Source: Neodiprion pinetum
Lineage: Eukaryota; Arthropoda; Insecta; Hymenoptera; Diprionidae
Assembly: GCF_021155775.2 (NCBI RefSeq)
Contig: NC_060232.1
Coordinates: forward strand, 35,083,089-35,147,088
DNA length: 64,000 nucleotides
Direction: 5' to 3'
Both the position numbers and the translations under genes were made by a program. Positions 1-12,085 of this stretch are shown here, piece after piece. How positions within the stretch are numbered: position 1 is the stretch's first letter; each line of letters opens with the position of its first letter. The notes under the pieces were generated by a model that saw only the letters and a list, made by a program, of their open reading frames with translations, was not told the DNA's origin and ran no database searches.

Positions 1-957
1 TGAATATCTCGACGTGAAAGACCTGATCAGTATGGAATATTTTTTCAACGTCAGAAATTTGTTGTTTAATCACCGGTGATCTTTGCTCTGGATTTTCGTA
101 TTATTACGGATACCTTTTCCGCGAATCATTATACTTACGTCTACGGGAAACGTAATCGGAATGTCTATGGTTCGATTACAACCGTAAGCTCTGTGAATCG
201 TCGAGCGGAAGCTCTCTGACCGGGAAGCATGCATGTCGGTGGTTAGGAGCAGACGACATTGCGGCGGGTGGCGTGTGACGTGTGGCGTAGGCGTCAGAAG
301 TTCGAACCTCTTGGCACGCGGCAAACCTGACAGTCTTGTCTTGGACACCGAGACGGTCGTTTCTTTTCCGCGACGGAGAGGAGAGAGCGTGAGAGTGACG
401 GATGCGCGAGCTCCACGTGTTTGCCTTGATCAATTGCCGAACGTCGCGAATACAGCAAAATCCCGAAAGCTTTGCAATTTTATTTCAACGAATTGAAATT
501 AGGCTCGTATATGTCGCATCGCGGTTCGTCGATCCTTGTGATTTGGAAACGAAAACACGGCAAAACTGATGAGGAAGATTGAAATCACGAGGACCAGTCA
601 TTTGCAATCTCGTATTTCCTCTTCTACCGTAAAACCGACTTCTTATCGATTGCCGTTAGTGGTTTGTTTTTTTCTTTCTTTTTTTATATCGTGGTTTTTT
701 TTATTTCCTATCCCGTATTCAATCCTATCGTCCTTGCTGCCTTGTTTGAAACTGAGTTTCAAGTTTAGGCTGGTGACAGTATAACGCTGGCGGTTGTGCG
801 ATGGTGATCGAAACTGTGTCGCTGGTGAAATTAACCTGACATTACACTTTCTGAACACGTCGTTGCAATTAAACATTGTGAATATCGAACAAGCTGCTTC
901 GTTTCTTCTAAACCTTGCTGAACTTTTCTACTCCCTACAATTTCAAGTGACGTGTAT

Positions 958-1016
958 ATACAAATACATACATACATATATATATATTTATTATATGTAT
1001 ATATATGTATACATAT
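958..1016 (+). repeat. TA/TATG-rich microsatellite
   Basis: ACATACATACATATATAT followed by TATATGTATATATATGTATA. Imperfect. Confidence 0.8.
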
Positions 1017-1988
1017 CTGTACTCATCGCGTTAAAATATCGACTAAACCGCGGCGAGAATTCCTTCGGATAAAAGGGTATATAATATAATATCATTACCT
1101 CTTGTCTCAAAGTGGTGCGCGAAATTCTCCTTAGATATAATTACCGTGGAAAGTGACTTGAATTGAAAATGTCGCCGAGCTTTCAACGCTGCAGACTATA
1201 AAACGCCTCTGGGGAGCTGTGGACAGCACTCATAAAAAGTAAGTCATATATAGACGTCGTAAAAAGTTGATCCGGTATCATTCAAATTCAATTTTACAAC
1301 ATTGGAAAATCCGTTGAGCCTGTCAATTACGTGCGAATTTCGAATATCGAGACTACAAAGAATATCTCTACCCGCGCTGTTTTACAAACAGTCTGTTTAC
1401 AGCTGATGGAATAAACCCGGTCAGCTGTTTGCGTATAATAACTGCGTCGCAATCACAAATCTTACATGTCGTCTCGCAATAAATAATTAAAGCGATCAGC
1501 TCGCGAGGTATTTGGCATATGTTATTATGATACGCTATTTTCAATCTGACAAGGCGCGTTTGTCTTTCACCCTTATCAGAACATTACCGTATCAGCTGTT
1601 TGTCGTTGGCCGATGATTATCCGTTAATTTTAATCATTTTTCATCCGTCTAATTAAATATCTCCTGCGATAAAAGAAAGTATCTACATGTATACGGGATA
1701 CACAATCTGTGTAGTATTGTGTGTTGTATCTGCACGAATCGATTACACGGGTTCTACGCGAATTTTGAACCTGGGTTCTACATGTCAAATTTTCATTTCT
1801 TCCACGTAAATATAAAAGAAAAAATAGTTTTATCGGATAAAGTTTGTTTTTTATTTCAACGTGCTGCTACCTGCTGTTTTATACCATCGACCAAAAACTT
1901 CAAGACTTTATAAGATTTCTTAAATTAAGATTTTGCTTATTATTCGACGTATAGAATCAAAATTTATTCATTTAAATATAAGCTCGGC

Positions 1989-2040
1989 AAAAAAAAAAAA
2001 TAAAAAAAAAAATAAAATAAAAAAAAACAATTAAACAAAA
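1989..2040 (+). repeat. A-rich low-complexity tract
   Basis: Nearly pure A with a few T and C interruptions. Confidence 0.85.
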
Positions 2041-2793
2041 AATTTGTGTTGACCTGTGTCATTTGAACGATATGGTAATTAGTCTGCGGCTAGCGGAAAT
2101 CGTGGACATATCCTGCCCGACGGCCTTATAAAAACCCATCTGATTGTGAGGTAATTTACAGTCGCCATTGATTGCAGGTGAAGGTCGACGCGTTGTGCAT
2201 ACGCGGCTGTAATTTAGTAAATATCCGTGAAAACGATTTCCTGTAACGCTTCGTCGTCGTCGGATTTCACGGTTGTATCGAATAAGAATAAGAATGAGGA
2301 AGAGAGGCTGACAGCCGATATATTTCGCGCACTCGTAGAGGCGATGAAATCTGATACACGTCGGGCGAGGAGGAGGAGGTTGTAGATCGCAAACGGCGAG
2401 AGCTATTGTCGAGTAAATGGAAGCACTTTGTGCTCCTATTTTTGTCGATTCGACTCATGCCCTGATGCCTCGGTCTTGCAACATCCATCGACACTATCGC
2501 ATCTCCTGCGTAACTTCTCACATTCATCCAGTACTCCATAAGTATCGACTTTTTTACTCAGACGTATTCTTCCCTTGCCTGTCAAGCTTCATGGGTGTAA
2601 TCAAGGAACTCGCATTACCCAAATTGAATTGTAGAAGCTCGCCCTGCGGTGAGAGAAAATTTCTTGTTTGTACAGTTCTGTAAGAGCGAGAAGACGTTGA
2701 CTTTCGTTCAGCGTCGCAGGAAACTTGGCCTATATCTTGAAAATAGATAATTTTAAATTGGCTAAGAATTGCGTCCTCCGTGCGTCACGAGAT

Positions 2794-2836
2794 TGATATA
2801 TATATATATATGTATGTATGTATATAAATATATGTA
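2794..2836 (+). repeat. (TA)n and (TATG)n microsatellite
   Basis: (TA)9-10 followed by three TATG units and TATAAATATA. Confidence 0.8.
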
Positions 2837-4080
2837 GTTTTGGAATGTTGAGCTGATCAGGCTCGAATTCATAAGCTAGTCGTGGTTGTCAAAAAGCTGT
2901 CTTGAACGTTTGACGAACAAGAAAAAATTTTTCAAATCTTGCTCAACTCAGGTTTCAGTCGGGGAAAAATTCTGCAAGTCGTGACGGTAAGATTCTTTCA
3001 TTTGAGTGACCGTGACTCAAGTCACGGATGCGGTTCTTGCGGATAATAATAGCACTTACTCTTCTTTGCAACTTTCCTGAATCGTGTCCAGAATTTGCTG
3101 CGAAGCACGATCAGCGCTGTGAGTAAAAAAAGTAGGTTATAAATCTGCACATGAGCCATTAGTGGACGCAGTTTTGAAGAGGTTCGTGAGTCAGGAATCA
3201 ATACTTTTTTCTTATCTTATTACGAGATATGTACAGGATATTCAGGATTCGTCGAACTCATGTATTTGCAGTATTTGCTACGAAGATTTTCCTGAAAATA
3301 CAGATACAAAAGTACGGTCGTAATTATAAACCAGTTGAGCCTAGGTATCGACTTTTCGCATCATATCACTTGAAAATCGTTGAAAATTTGATGAAATTTC
3401 ATTCGAGGATGGTTAATTTTATTGAGAAAACTGTATTCTCTGCCGTACAACCAAGTCCATTCTTTGTTTCTTACGAACGTGGCGTCGGTAGTCATTTAAT
3501 TTTTGAGAACTACAGTGATATTGATTTTGATTAAAAAAACAGCAATGTTAAATTTCCTATCAATAAGATTTTTTGTTACCTTTCTTTAAACTGATTTTAA
3601 ATGAAAAATTGATATCCAAGCTTTCGGTAGCAATTTTAGTACTTACTTGTATTCGATTTATTTAATAAAATGATTTCGAATTTGCGTAATCCCCAACGTT
3701 CAGCCATTTTGCGATCAATTTCACGTAGTGGTATCGAATTCGGACTCATCAACTTCGCTTCGATCGGTTTTACACCCCTTCTCTCTTCACTCAGCGAGTA
3801 ATGTTTGAGCTGAATTTTCCGCCAAATACTTGAAAAGTCCACGTCGTGCCCATCGTATAAAATGGAGCAACTTCGAAAATACGGGGTTGGTGAGAATGAA
3901 GAACGAAGCTCTCAACGCGTTCAATTACCTACCGATTTCTCCATTAACGTGATTGGGGAAGAAAGGGGTTCGACTGTACCTCCTAAGACTTGTTGCAATT
4001 GGGCGTGTCGATGTGTACGACGGTGGCTTTTTCACACCCGCCTCGAGAGATTTTTCTTGCTTCTTTAATCTCTTCTTTGC

Positions 4081-4099
4081 TTTTTTTTTTTTTTTTTTT
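4081..4099 (+). repeat. Poly-T tract
   Basis: Nineteen T residues. Confidence 0.9.
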
Positions 4100-4232
4100 C
4101 TACTCGCCAGAAGTAGCTTCAATGGAGCCTGCATATAAATGGGCGTAAATCTTGAACCGTTGAAACTGGTCCGAGGCACGTAACGACGTTCAATCTGCAG
4201 CTGCATAGACTCCGAAAATTAGTAGGTATTGT

Positions 4233-4440
4233 ACGAGGCTCAAGTTCGTAAACATTAACGTCAGTGAAAATATCATTATTGTACAATTTTAGAGAATGAC
4301 TTTCAACGAGTTGCCTTTGCAAAATATGAGTACATTTTATTTATCATGCTTTAGCAAATTTTAGACATTCTTACAGGAGCTGATTAACGATTTTTCCTTA
4401 ATATGTAGCGTTACAGTAACGGTACTAATTTCAGCCTCGT
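4233..4440 (+). mobile_element. MITE family A, copy 1
   Basis: The element is 208 bp. Its ends ACGAGGCTCAAGTTCG (left) and TACTAATTTCAGCCTCGT (right) are inverted repeats of about 28 bases with several mismatches. The interior at 4275-4316 (ATTATTGTACAATTTTAG and onward through TTTCAACGAGTTGCC) matches the complement of 27665-27702 in copy 3, which shows that the copies are related beyond their ends. There is no coding capacity. Copy 2 begins only six bases after the right end. No convincing target-site duplication was found. Confidence 0.65.
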
Positions 4441-4446
4441 TCAGTA

Positions 4447-4672
4447 ATGAGGCTGAAATCGGTAACGTTATTGCGATGGTTCCCGCTTCGTTAAAATCGT
4501 TATTCCGCAATTTTAGAGATGTTTGAAATGCAGCAAACTATAATAATCAAGGTAAAACATATTCATATTTCGAGAAACTTGTTTACTGCAAAGTCACTTA
4601 TTATAATTTCTGAGTAGTGAACTTTACTCCGAATGTTTCATTGCGTTAACGTCACTGACTTCAGTTGGCTCG
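4447..4672 (+). mobile_element. MITE family A, copy 2
   Basis: The left end ATGAGGCTGAAATCGGTAAC pairs with the right end GTCACTGACTTCAG plus GGCTCG, which carries a small insertion near the tip (arms about 30 bases). The interior shares GCAATTTTAGAGA (about 4507-4519) with the matching place in copy 1. The right end of copy 1 and the left end of copy 2 together make a hairpin at 4408-4474. The two copies are in tandem. Confidence 0.6.
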
Positions 4673-5863
4673 ACGACGACTGTTTGTGCAACGGAATCAT
4701 ATGCGTATGCACAATATCCTAGCGAAATGGAAGGCCGATACACGTGTGAAAATGAACCGAAAGCTGGCGTAAGGACGAACATGGATAGACGCATTATAGC
4801 TGTGACACACGCGTCGATATACGTAATCGGTGCTTCGAAAATCATCGCTGCGGGTGTGTGGGAATACCGTGTACACACACTTGTACAATAATTATAATTG
4901 GTGCAATACTTGAAGGAAAAATAATGTTGGAGTTAGTAAAGTCATAGCAATGATTCATGCTGAGGAAAAAAACCGCCAATTCGCGTTTTTGTAACTGTTT
5001 GAAATTCAATGCTTAAACCGTGGGTGAAACAAAACACTCATATTTTGCAGTCTTAGTTTCTCAAAAATCATTGTAAAAATAAAAAAAATTGTGATTTTTT
5101 TCAAAACCATATCGCTGCCGCGTTTACTCAATCGCAGGAGCGTATTATTATAACTGCAGAGAACACCCAGCGCGCTAATGTCGAGAGTGTTGAACCTGCG
5201 ATCGATTTTCAGAAGTGCCTACATACTCGCCGTCTGTGTTTTCAAGCCTATGTGGATTGACCATTCCGCCCCCGCACCGGCAATACCTTCCTCCCTCCGT
5301 CAATTTAACAGCCTCGGCTTAATTTCTGAGCCGTTATTCGACACTCGTTACCCTCGCCGCTCCAAAGTCCTGAATATGCACGTATCAGCGCATATTTAAC
5401 CCCGCGACTTTTCACTTACGAAATGTCCGTTTCGACATCTTTTCATTTTCAGTCTTGTTTTTTAAATCAGATTCTTTCGCCGTATACTCGAAAATTTTGT
5501 GCTATCGTAATGTTGGACTAGAGAAAAGAATCAGTGGTAAATGTTTACTCGTGTAGTTGTGTTTAGCTAATTACTCCACAATTATATTCTAGGTTTTTTC
5601 GTTTCTCTTCATTGGCGGGGAGTTTGACAGTCGTTCTTATTCAATTATTATAATTTAATATAGCCGATAGATGTCACAATCGTAAGTGACATAACGAGGC
5701 GTTACCTTCAGGCGGACTAAACGTCACTCTTCCTCAATTGAAGAAACGGTAAAGCACCGTCGTCGTTCTCAATGGTAAATATATAAACGCGTGGGTTTAG
5801 CGGCTCTCTTTGCAGATCGAGTCGTCGTCACACCTCCCGAATTTTTTTTTTTCTTACATATAT
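4673..5863. other. Non-coding stretch
   Basis: Ordinary AT-rich sequence between MITE copy 2 and the hAT-like element. Nothing else recognised. Confidence 0.6.
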
Positions 5864-6372
5864 TAGGGGTGTGCGGGTACTGAATTTTTTCGGGTCAAGT
5901 CCGGTAAAGTGGATTGCTTTCGGGTCGGGTACCAAAAAATCCCGAGTTCTTCGAAAATCTCGGTTTTTGAAAGTTTTCGCTTTTTCAAAAATACCGGGAT
6001 CTCCAAAGGGTACACAGATTTTCGAAAATTTCGGACTTGTATCATTTCCGAAATCCTGGACAATCTGACGGACAATTTCGTAGCCGTTTAGAATTATGAG
6101 GTTCTATTCTCAAAAAATCAGACTAGAGGCTCATCGAAAAATATACTATCGAATTCTTTCATATCTGCTTCATCAGTACGTCATCGCAAAATAATTTCAT
6201 TATAGAACAGTAGGAGTGTGAAATTCTCTGGGATGGGTTCGGTCAAATGGATTAATTTCGGGTCGGGGTACTCGCAGATTTCGGACTACCCGGAGATTTC
6301 GGGATTGCCAAAAAACCCAACCCGATGCAAATCCGACCTGAACCCGAGATTTCGGATACCCGCGCACCTCTA
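5864..6372. mobile_element. hAT-like non-autonomous element, composite
   Basis: The left end TAGGGGTGTGCGGGTA pairs with the right end TACCCGCGCACCTCTA. The TAGGGGTG tip resembles ends of hAT elements. The eight flanking bases, acatatat and ataaatat, agree at six of eight positions, as an aged 8 bp target duplication would. Inside, the sequence starting at 6211 (TAGGAGTGTG, then AAATGGATTAATTTCGGGTC) is a direct, diverged copy of the sequence starting at 5864 (TAGGGGTGTG, then AAGTGGATTGCTTTCGGGTC). The structure may therefore be one element inserted in or fused to another. It is rich in TTCGGGTCGGG and CCCGA-type motifs and has no real coding frame. Confidence 0.6.
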
Positions 6373-6397
6373 ATAAATATAATGTATGTAATGTAAA

Positions 6398-6743
6398 AAA
6401 TAACATGGAAAAGAGTTTTTTTGCTTTTGGAAATTTAATAAGTCGTTAATGAATATATCGAAAATAATTGAAAATATATATTTTTGTAGAGAATTGAACG
6501 CTCCGCAAGAAAAATTGGCTGCATAAAATTCGTAAATGAAATCGTTCATATGTTAATTAACGTTCAAAGTTTAATCAAATTTAATTAACAAATGAACACT
6601 TTCATTTGCGAATTTTATGTATCAGAGCTTTTTTGTAGAACGTTAAATTTTCTAAAAAAATACATAATTACTATTATTTTCGGTATATTCTTCATCGACT
6701 TATAAAATATCAAACGGCAAAAAAAGTTTTTCACATGTTATTT
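6398..6743. repeat. 346 bp near-perfect palindrome (fold-back element)
   Basis: Every pairing I checked has the same coordinate sum, 13141 (centre 6570/6571), so the arms carry no net insertions or deletions. Pairs: ATAACATG (6400-6407 with 6734-6741), ATAAGTCG (6438-6445 with 6696-6703), CATAAAATTCG (6522-6532 with 6609-6619), and TGTTAATTAA (6551-6560 with 6581-6590). Mismatches are scattered; the central ten bases or so are unpaired. Pairing stops sharply at both ends. There is no coding frame. It could be a MITE, a fold-back element or a recent inverted duplication. Confidence 0.75.
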
Positions 6744-9700
6744 CCATAAAATACTTTGATCGCAAAACTGACATCTTAGAGTTGACGTAGAGTGATCAAA
6801 TTTTCAGGGAATTAAAAAAAAAAAATTATTTCAAAGCGTTTAAGCCCCTGGGAGCATAAAAATTCAAAAACAATCCTGTTAAGGACCATCCTGATGAATA
6901 TATGTATTATATATAGTTACGTGGCATGAATGTTATTCATCTTTTTTCTCTACAGTATTTTCCTCCGTTTTTTTTTCTCTTGCCCCACATTTCGAGTGAT
7001 CTCTGTAACTTTTTCTCGAGCCAATAACATCGAAAAACCTCTTTCTTCAAGGGCTGACGGTATTTAATTATTACCTACTATTTTAATCATGGCTGCGGAA
7101 ATTTTTTTTTTTTAATCGCTCTTCCAGACAGCTATACGAAGTAGCTAACAATAAGACTCTACGTTCAATTCAGTTTATTTCGCACAGTTTCCAAGATTCA
7201 CCTCTTCTCATTTTTTATACAATTTACGTACAACCGTCTTTAGAGATTTGTTACCCTTAAGCTACGTAACCAGGTTTATAACGACGCGCGATTCTGTAAT
7301 ACGTTTAATGTCGTGCAATCGAAGAACAGCATAGCCGTTTACTATCATTTTGGAGGTCTCATCGAGACCGAAAATGTATTTCACCCGTCGACTGCACCCT
7401 TACAGCTTCTGACGGTTATTTATTAATTTATCACAAGGGCTGTCTGATGGCGGAGAATTTCTTAACATGGGACGATACTTCACCCACTCTGTCGAACCTG
7501 TCAACCCTGTGCTTCGATCAATCTTACACGATTCCCCTCGAAACGTGCGTTTCTGGAGCGCCGAATATTTCTTCCCATAAACCGAACAGCCTACGTTACA
7601 ATTTATGTATACGTGTAAAACAAATGGAAGTGTCTACCAATTTCCATATTTTTTTTTCATTCGAGAGAAAGGTGGGCTTCGTGTTCTTTCGCCGCTAATT
7701 GAAATTCGTAACGGTGAAAACCTGCTGATCGCAGGATGGAGAAAAAAGTTTTGTTACTTTACGGCGTGACTAGGTAATGAATACGTATATCGTATTATAG
7801 GGCAGCTCCTTATTCAGTGGCGACAGACTTGCAATTATCTTTCATTAGACCCTATAATGAACGGCGTTAGAGAATGAATTGATATTTTTCAAACCGTGGC
7901 TCGGTGAACTCGATCGAGTTTCTCGAGTTATTTATATACGTTTTTTCTAATTTTTCTACAAAGAAACAAAATTTTTTGTTCGTTGTTGAAAAAAAGCTCA
8001 CTCTAATCGTTCAATATCTTAATTAGACGTTTGCGTATTTCAGAAGCATCGATAAAGAAGCATTGGAAATAATGTGAGAAATAAGTTTTTAAAAAAACTG
8101 TTCCAACAAACTGTTAATAATCGAACAGAGCGCCTCACACGCCAGACTGAACGGAATTGGTTCTATTGTTCAGGCGCCGAATAGCTTATACAGAGCAATA
8201 GTTTAAGGCTGTATGGATAGGTCAAGTCCCTCTAACCGATACTTGAGCATAGCAAAACCAATAGCATTGAATTTGAATCTCGCGTTAATCCCCAGAGCTA
8301 TTAAAGTCGCGACAGTGTAAGTAAAAAAAAAAAAAAAAAAAGTCACTTCCGCTTGACCGAGAGAAGCCTTGATTCGACTATAACGTAAATACATTCGTTG
8401 ATATAAAGTCTAGTCACCTCAGTCTCAAGGCGAGCAATAATTTTGCCCGTATTGAGAGAAATAAATAAGGTGACGTATAAGGAGGAAATGTAAATAAAGC
8501 GGAAATACTGTTTCTGCACTTTATCGTGTGTGATTAAAGTTGAAAAAAAAATCATGATCTATAAAATGTCTGATTGCAATTTTTATACATCGATTTTAAC
8601 ATTTTATGTTACAGTTGTGCAATGAAACGTGGAACGGCGAGACGGACGAACTTTGACTTTTACTGAAAACAAGATCAAGTAATAAAGATTTACATACGTT
8701 CAATTGTCGAAGCGTCACTTAATTCACGACCCGTTCAATTTATCACGTACACCTGCAGCCTGTATATTACGCGTTTCTTATTCCGCATAATTTTGCCCAT
8801 TATTTTTTTGCCTTTTTAAAATATACCCGCACAGGTGTATCTGTGTAAAATACCGCAATTTACAATTCACCTTCAAACGTGTAAAAAATACAGTTTCTTG
8901 CGTTGTCCGAGAAACAAACGTACCCGATATTTTCAATCGTTCGTTGAAACGAACGTCACTCATTTCACGCACGTTATTAAATTCTTTCTGTTATTATGCT
9001 ATTGCGTACTGTATATCAGCTGGGACGCGTGTAATGAGATTTGTCAGATTGACACGACTTACCATCACCGTCAGTTTCATACAGCGGTGTCCGTGACCCG
9101 AACTCGTATCTCTTGATTATGTACGTCGCGTGGAAAGGAAGAAAAAGAGAAGACGAAAAAACAAAACAAATAAATAAATAAACGAAAAATACTACACTCA
9201 TTTGGCAAGGGGTTGTGTACAATCACAGAATTGCGAAAATTTACAAGAACAGCAGTTGTTGCGAAAATGAAAAAAAAAAAATAAATAAAAAACGAAAAGA
9301 AAAGAAAAGAAACGAGAAAAAACGTCATAAAATAAATAGCCAACAATCTGCGTTCAAGGTCCGTACGATCAAGGCTAGACTACGACACCCGTGCATGCCG
9401 ACGGATCGCCGCTTCGAGCCGAGGACGGTGAAAGCTCGCTGAATAGCGAAGAGATAGGGTGACGCGGCCTTGCTGATATTATACAATATTGTCGGTTTCA
9501 CTTTGACGTAATAGAGCAGGACTCTAACGACCCAGAAATTGTGTCAACCAGCTGACAATCGATGTTATTATACAAACTCGTATCGAGGAGGGCACCAGGA
9601 AGCTCCCCCCCCCTCTCTTCCTTTCCTTCGAATCGGAAACTCCTGATGGGTGCGAAAAGACATTTTCAAATTCCGGATTCCGAGAGAAAAATGGTAGTAT

Positions 9701-10420
9701 AATATAGGTGAAGGAATTAAAATACCGTCAAACTTATGTGAATGACTTGATAAATGTGAGTGTGATTTATTGATTTATCGGCACTCGGGTGCCGCACATA
9801 ATATTTGACAAATTCACGGGAAAAGAATTGTTATTTGTCAGATAAATCGACTCTATTGGTGCGCGTTTACGGTATGTATTACGGTAAATAGTTTCTAGTC
9901 ATGGTCAGTAGGGGGTACGAGAAAAATAGAAAATCACTACGGACTTGTTCAGAAGTCGAGATGTAACAACGAATTAAAAATCCCGTAGGTCAAAAGCCGA
10001 TAGTGTTGAGCGATAGGAAAAGTATGTCAAGGGGGCTGAACTCGAAGCTTTTTTCCAACGCCGTCGTTATCGAATCTTCGCTTACCGGCGCGGGTAATCC
10101 GCATCTCTAACGGTCGCACGATATTGAGTATATGCACACGACACGCATCGTTTCGTCTCAGAAATGATGTAATTTTTTGAAAATTAGAAACCTGGAAGTG
10201 TAAGAAATAAAGCATGAAAAAGGAAGGAATCCCTGTCGTCCAATGGGAGATACGATGCTTTCAAGGGTGCTGCGTAGCTAATTCGCAATTCTAAACGATT
10301 CGACCGATGATGGTGCGGCACTCCGTTTCTGCACTCGCCATCATTACTGCAGCAGCCAAATGCACGTTCCGCTCTGAAATGAAATTCCTCACGATCCAAC
10401 GTTTCTCCATCGACCCTCAC
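6744..10420. other. Non-coding stretch
   Basis: AT-rich, with poly-A at 8322 and A-rich, AAAAG-type low complexity at 9125-9330. The frames present are short and lack recognisable motifs. Nothing supported as a gene. Confidence 0.6.
8322..8341 (+). repeat. Poly-A tract
   Basis: About twenty A residues. Confidence 0.85.
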
Positions 10421-10454
10421 TATATACGATCCGCAGTTTCGCTTAGTTCCAGTT
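10421..10454 (+). promoter_or_regulatory. Possible TATA box and initiator
   Basis: TATATA at 10421-10426 is followed 20-30 bases later by TTAGTT and CCAGTT, which resemble the arthropod initiator TCAGTT. An ATG follows at 10474. TATATA is frequent in this DNA, so the spacing is the only support. Confidence 0.2.
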
Positions 10455-10473
10455 GCTCGCCACCCCGAGTATT

Positions 10474-10578
10474 ATGGATTTGAGAACGTATCGAGCAGCG
10501 TTGTGGCTGCTTGTAACTGCCCCCATTGTTTGTCAAAGTGCACGTCGAACTACCCCTGCTGCAGGAAAAGAGCGGTAG
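10474..10578 (+). CDS. Possible short signal-peptide exon, unrecognised
   Basis: The frame has 34 codons, starting MDLRTYRAALWLLVTAPIVC. A hydrophobic core at residues 8-20 and a small-residue site near QSA look like a secretory signal peptide. It ends in TAG at 10576. A weak donor (GTAGTT) starts just before that stop, so it could be a first exon. A second frame is open across the same stretch to 10798, beginning on TTG. No family match is recognised. This is a suggestion from the TATA/initiator spacing and hydrophobicity only. Confidence 0.2.
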   Translation: MDLRTYRAALWLLVTAPIVCQSARRTTPAAGKER

Positions 10579-11918
10579 TTATGATTACGTTTACGAATTC
10601 GGTTCGTCAACGTTTTTGCGTGCAATGTATGTACATTTTTCATTTCGGCCGGATAGAATTCTCGGACTGGATATTAAATTCCTCCGGAATAAACGTAACG
10701 GGACGAGTAAAATAGTATGTCTTTTAAATATTGTGAGATCAAATGTTTCGAACGAATCTAACGTGAAGCGAAACGCACCGTCGTTGCGTAAACTGTAATC
10801 ACGAAATCCATTTCGAAACTAACCGGCTGGCGAAAGGTGTTCCAATTGCTCTTTCTGGCCGTGAGTGAGCTCCGTACACATCCAGCAGCAGCAACGGCAA
10901 TAATCACGTACGCGATATAATTGCATGCGAGTCGCCAAATCGCGAAAAGTTACATTGCTGATCCACGTCTTCGGAAATAGCTATATATATGTATGTATAT
11001 GTATGTATACCATACTGTTCCACTCTTCTTTGTTGGCTGATCTGCGGGTTTTGCTAATGTCAAATAACAGGTTTTGCCACTCGAAATTCTTCCGTTCATA
11101 CATCACCCGTAATATGTGATTGCAGAATTGTAATCGCGGATTATCCTGTCTCACAACGCACAGCCAGCGATTGTACTTAGTCATTTATTTTATTCACATG
11201 TATTTCTCACCTGTCGTCGCTCTGATCAGTGCAGGTTTGCAAAACTACGTAAACGCGTTATAACCTGCGATACATTATGCAAAATCTAACGAAAAATATG
11301 CTCGATAACGGTCAGTAAGCCATTCCCTCGAAGAGGAACAATTGCTTGTTTCTTCAAGGTCGCAGAAAACCGAAACCGCCCTGATTTCGCAAAAAATTTC
11401 GAGTTTTATTGTTGAGTTATCGTCAAACTCTTTCGCTTTCGACGTGTATACATTAAAATTTGATTGGTCCATAAGGCGCTGAACGAAACGAGCCCGATTT
11501 GTCAATTTCACAGGTTTTCAGATGTATCCACGGTCCTTTGAAGTGCGGGTGATTTCGAAACGCCATTTCTCGAACTCGGAAGTTTCACTCGAAGATCACT
11601 GATGAATTATTTTTTCTTATTTCCTTTCTTTCGCGGTTCAGTCGAATTAAAGCCACCCTGCTTTGGGACTACCGACATTACGCGGAAAGAGAAGAAGAAA
11701 AGGTTGCGCCGAAGCGGCAGCAGCATACGCCGAAATGCTTATAAGCCGATCCTCTGATTCTCATGCAGCTCAGTAGCTCGTTTCATCCGAATTTCCTCCG
11801 CCACTGGGTGGTGCATTCATGATCCTGCAGGGGATTCTGCTGGTTAAATAGCTTCGCACGGGTATGTTTGTGGAGACTCTGTACCTTCACCACACGTGCA
11901 TCGTGTACAGCTGAATAG

Positions 11919-11950
11919 ATGCCTCCGGTGTAATTACACCTCCGGAGGCA
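11919..11950. other. Two-tier palindrome
   Basis: A perfect 14-base palindrome GGTGTAATTACACC (11927-11940) is flanked by TGCCTCC on the left and TCCGGAGGCA on the right, so the outer arms also pair with a three-base offset. It could be a protein-binding site, a small hairpin or the remnant of a mobile element. Confidence 0.5.
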
Positions 11951-12038
11951 AACATACGAACAAGACTTTTCTGCAGGTATTGACTAGTCTAGCTTATGGT
12001 GCTGTATGTTTATACGTATACGTTTACACGGTGTATCA

Positions 12039-12043
<5 letters not shown>

Positions 12044-12083
<40 letters not shown>
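12044..12083 (+). repeat. (TA)n microsatellite
   Basis: About twenty TA units, uninterrupted. Confidence 0.95.

Positions 12084-12085
<2 letters not shown>

Larger units (their letters stand above)
1..4232. other. Non-coding stretch
   Basis: AT-rich DNA with a more CpG-rich patch at about 200-430 and the simple repeats listed. Frames at 233-496 and 176-433 overlap on opposite strands and show no domain. No gene supported. Confidence 0.6.
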
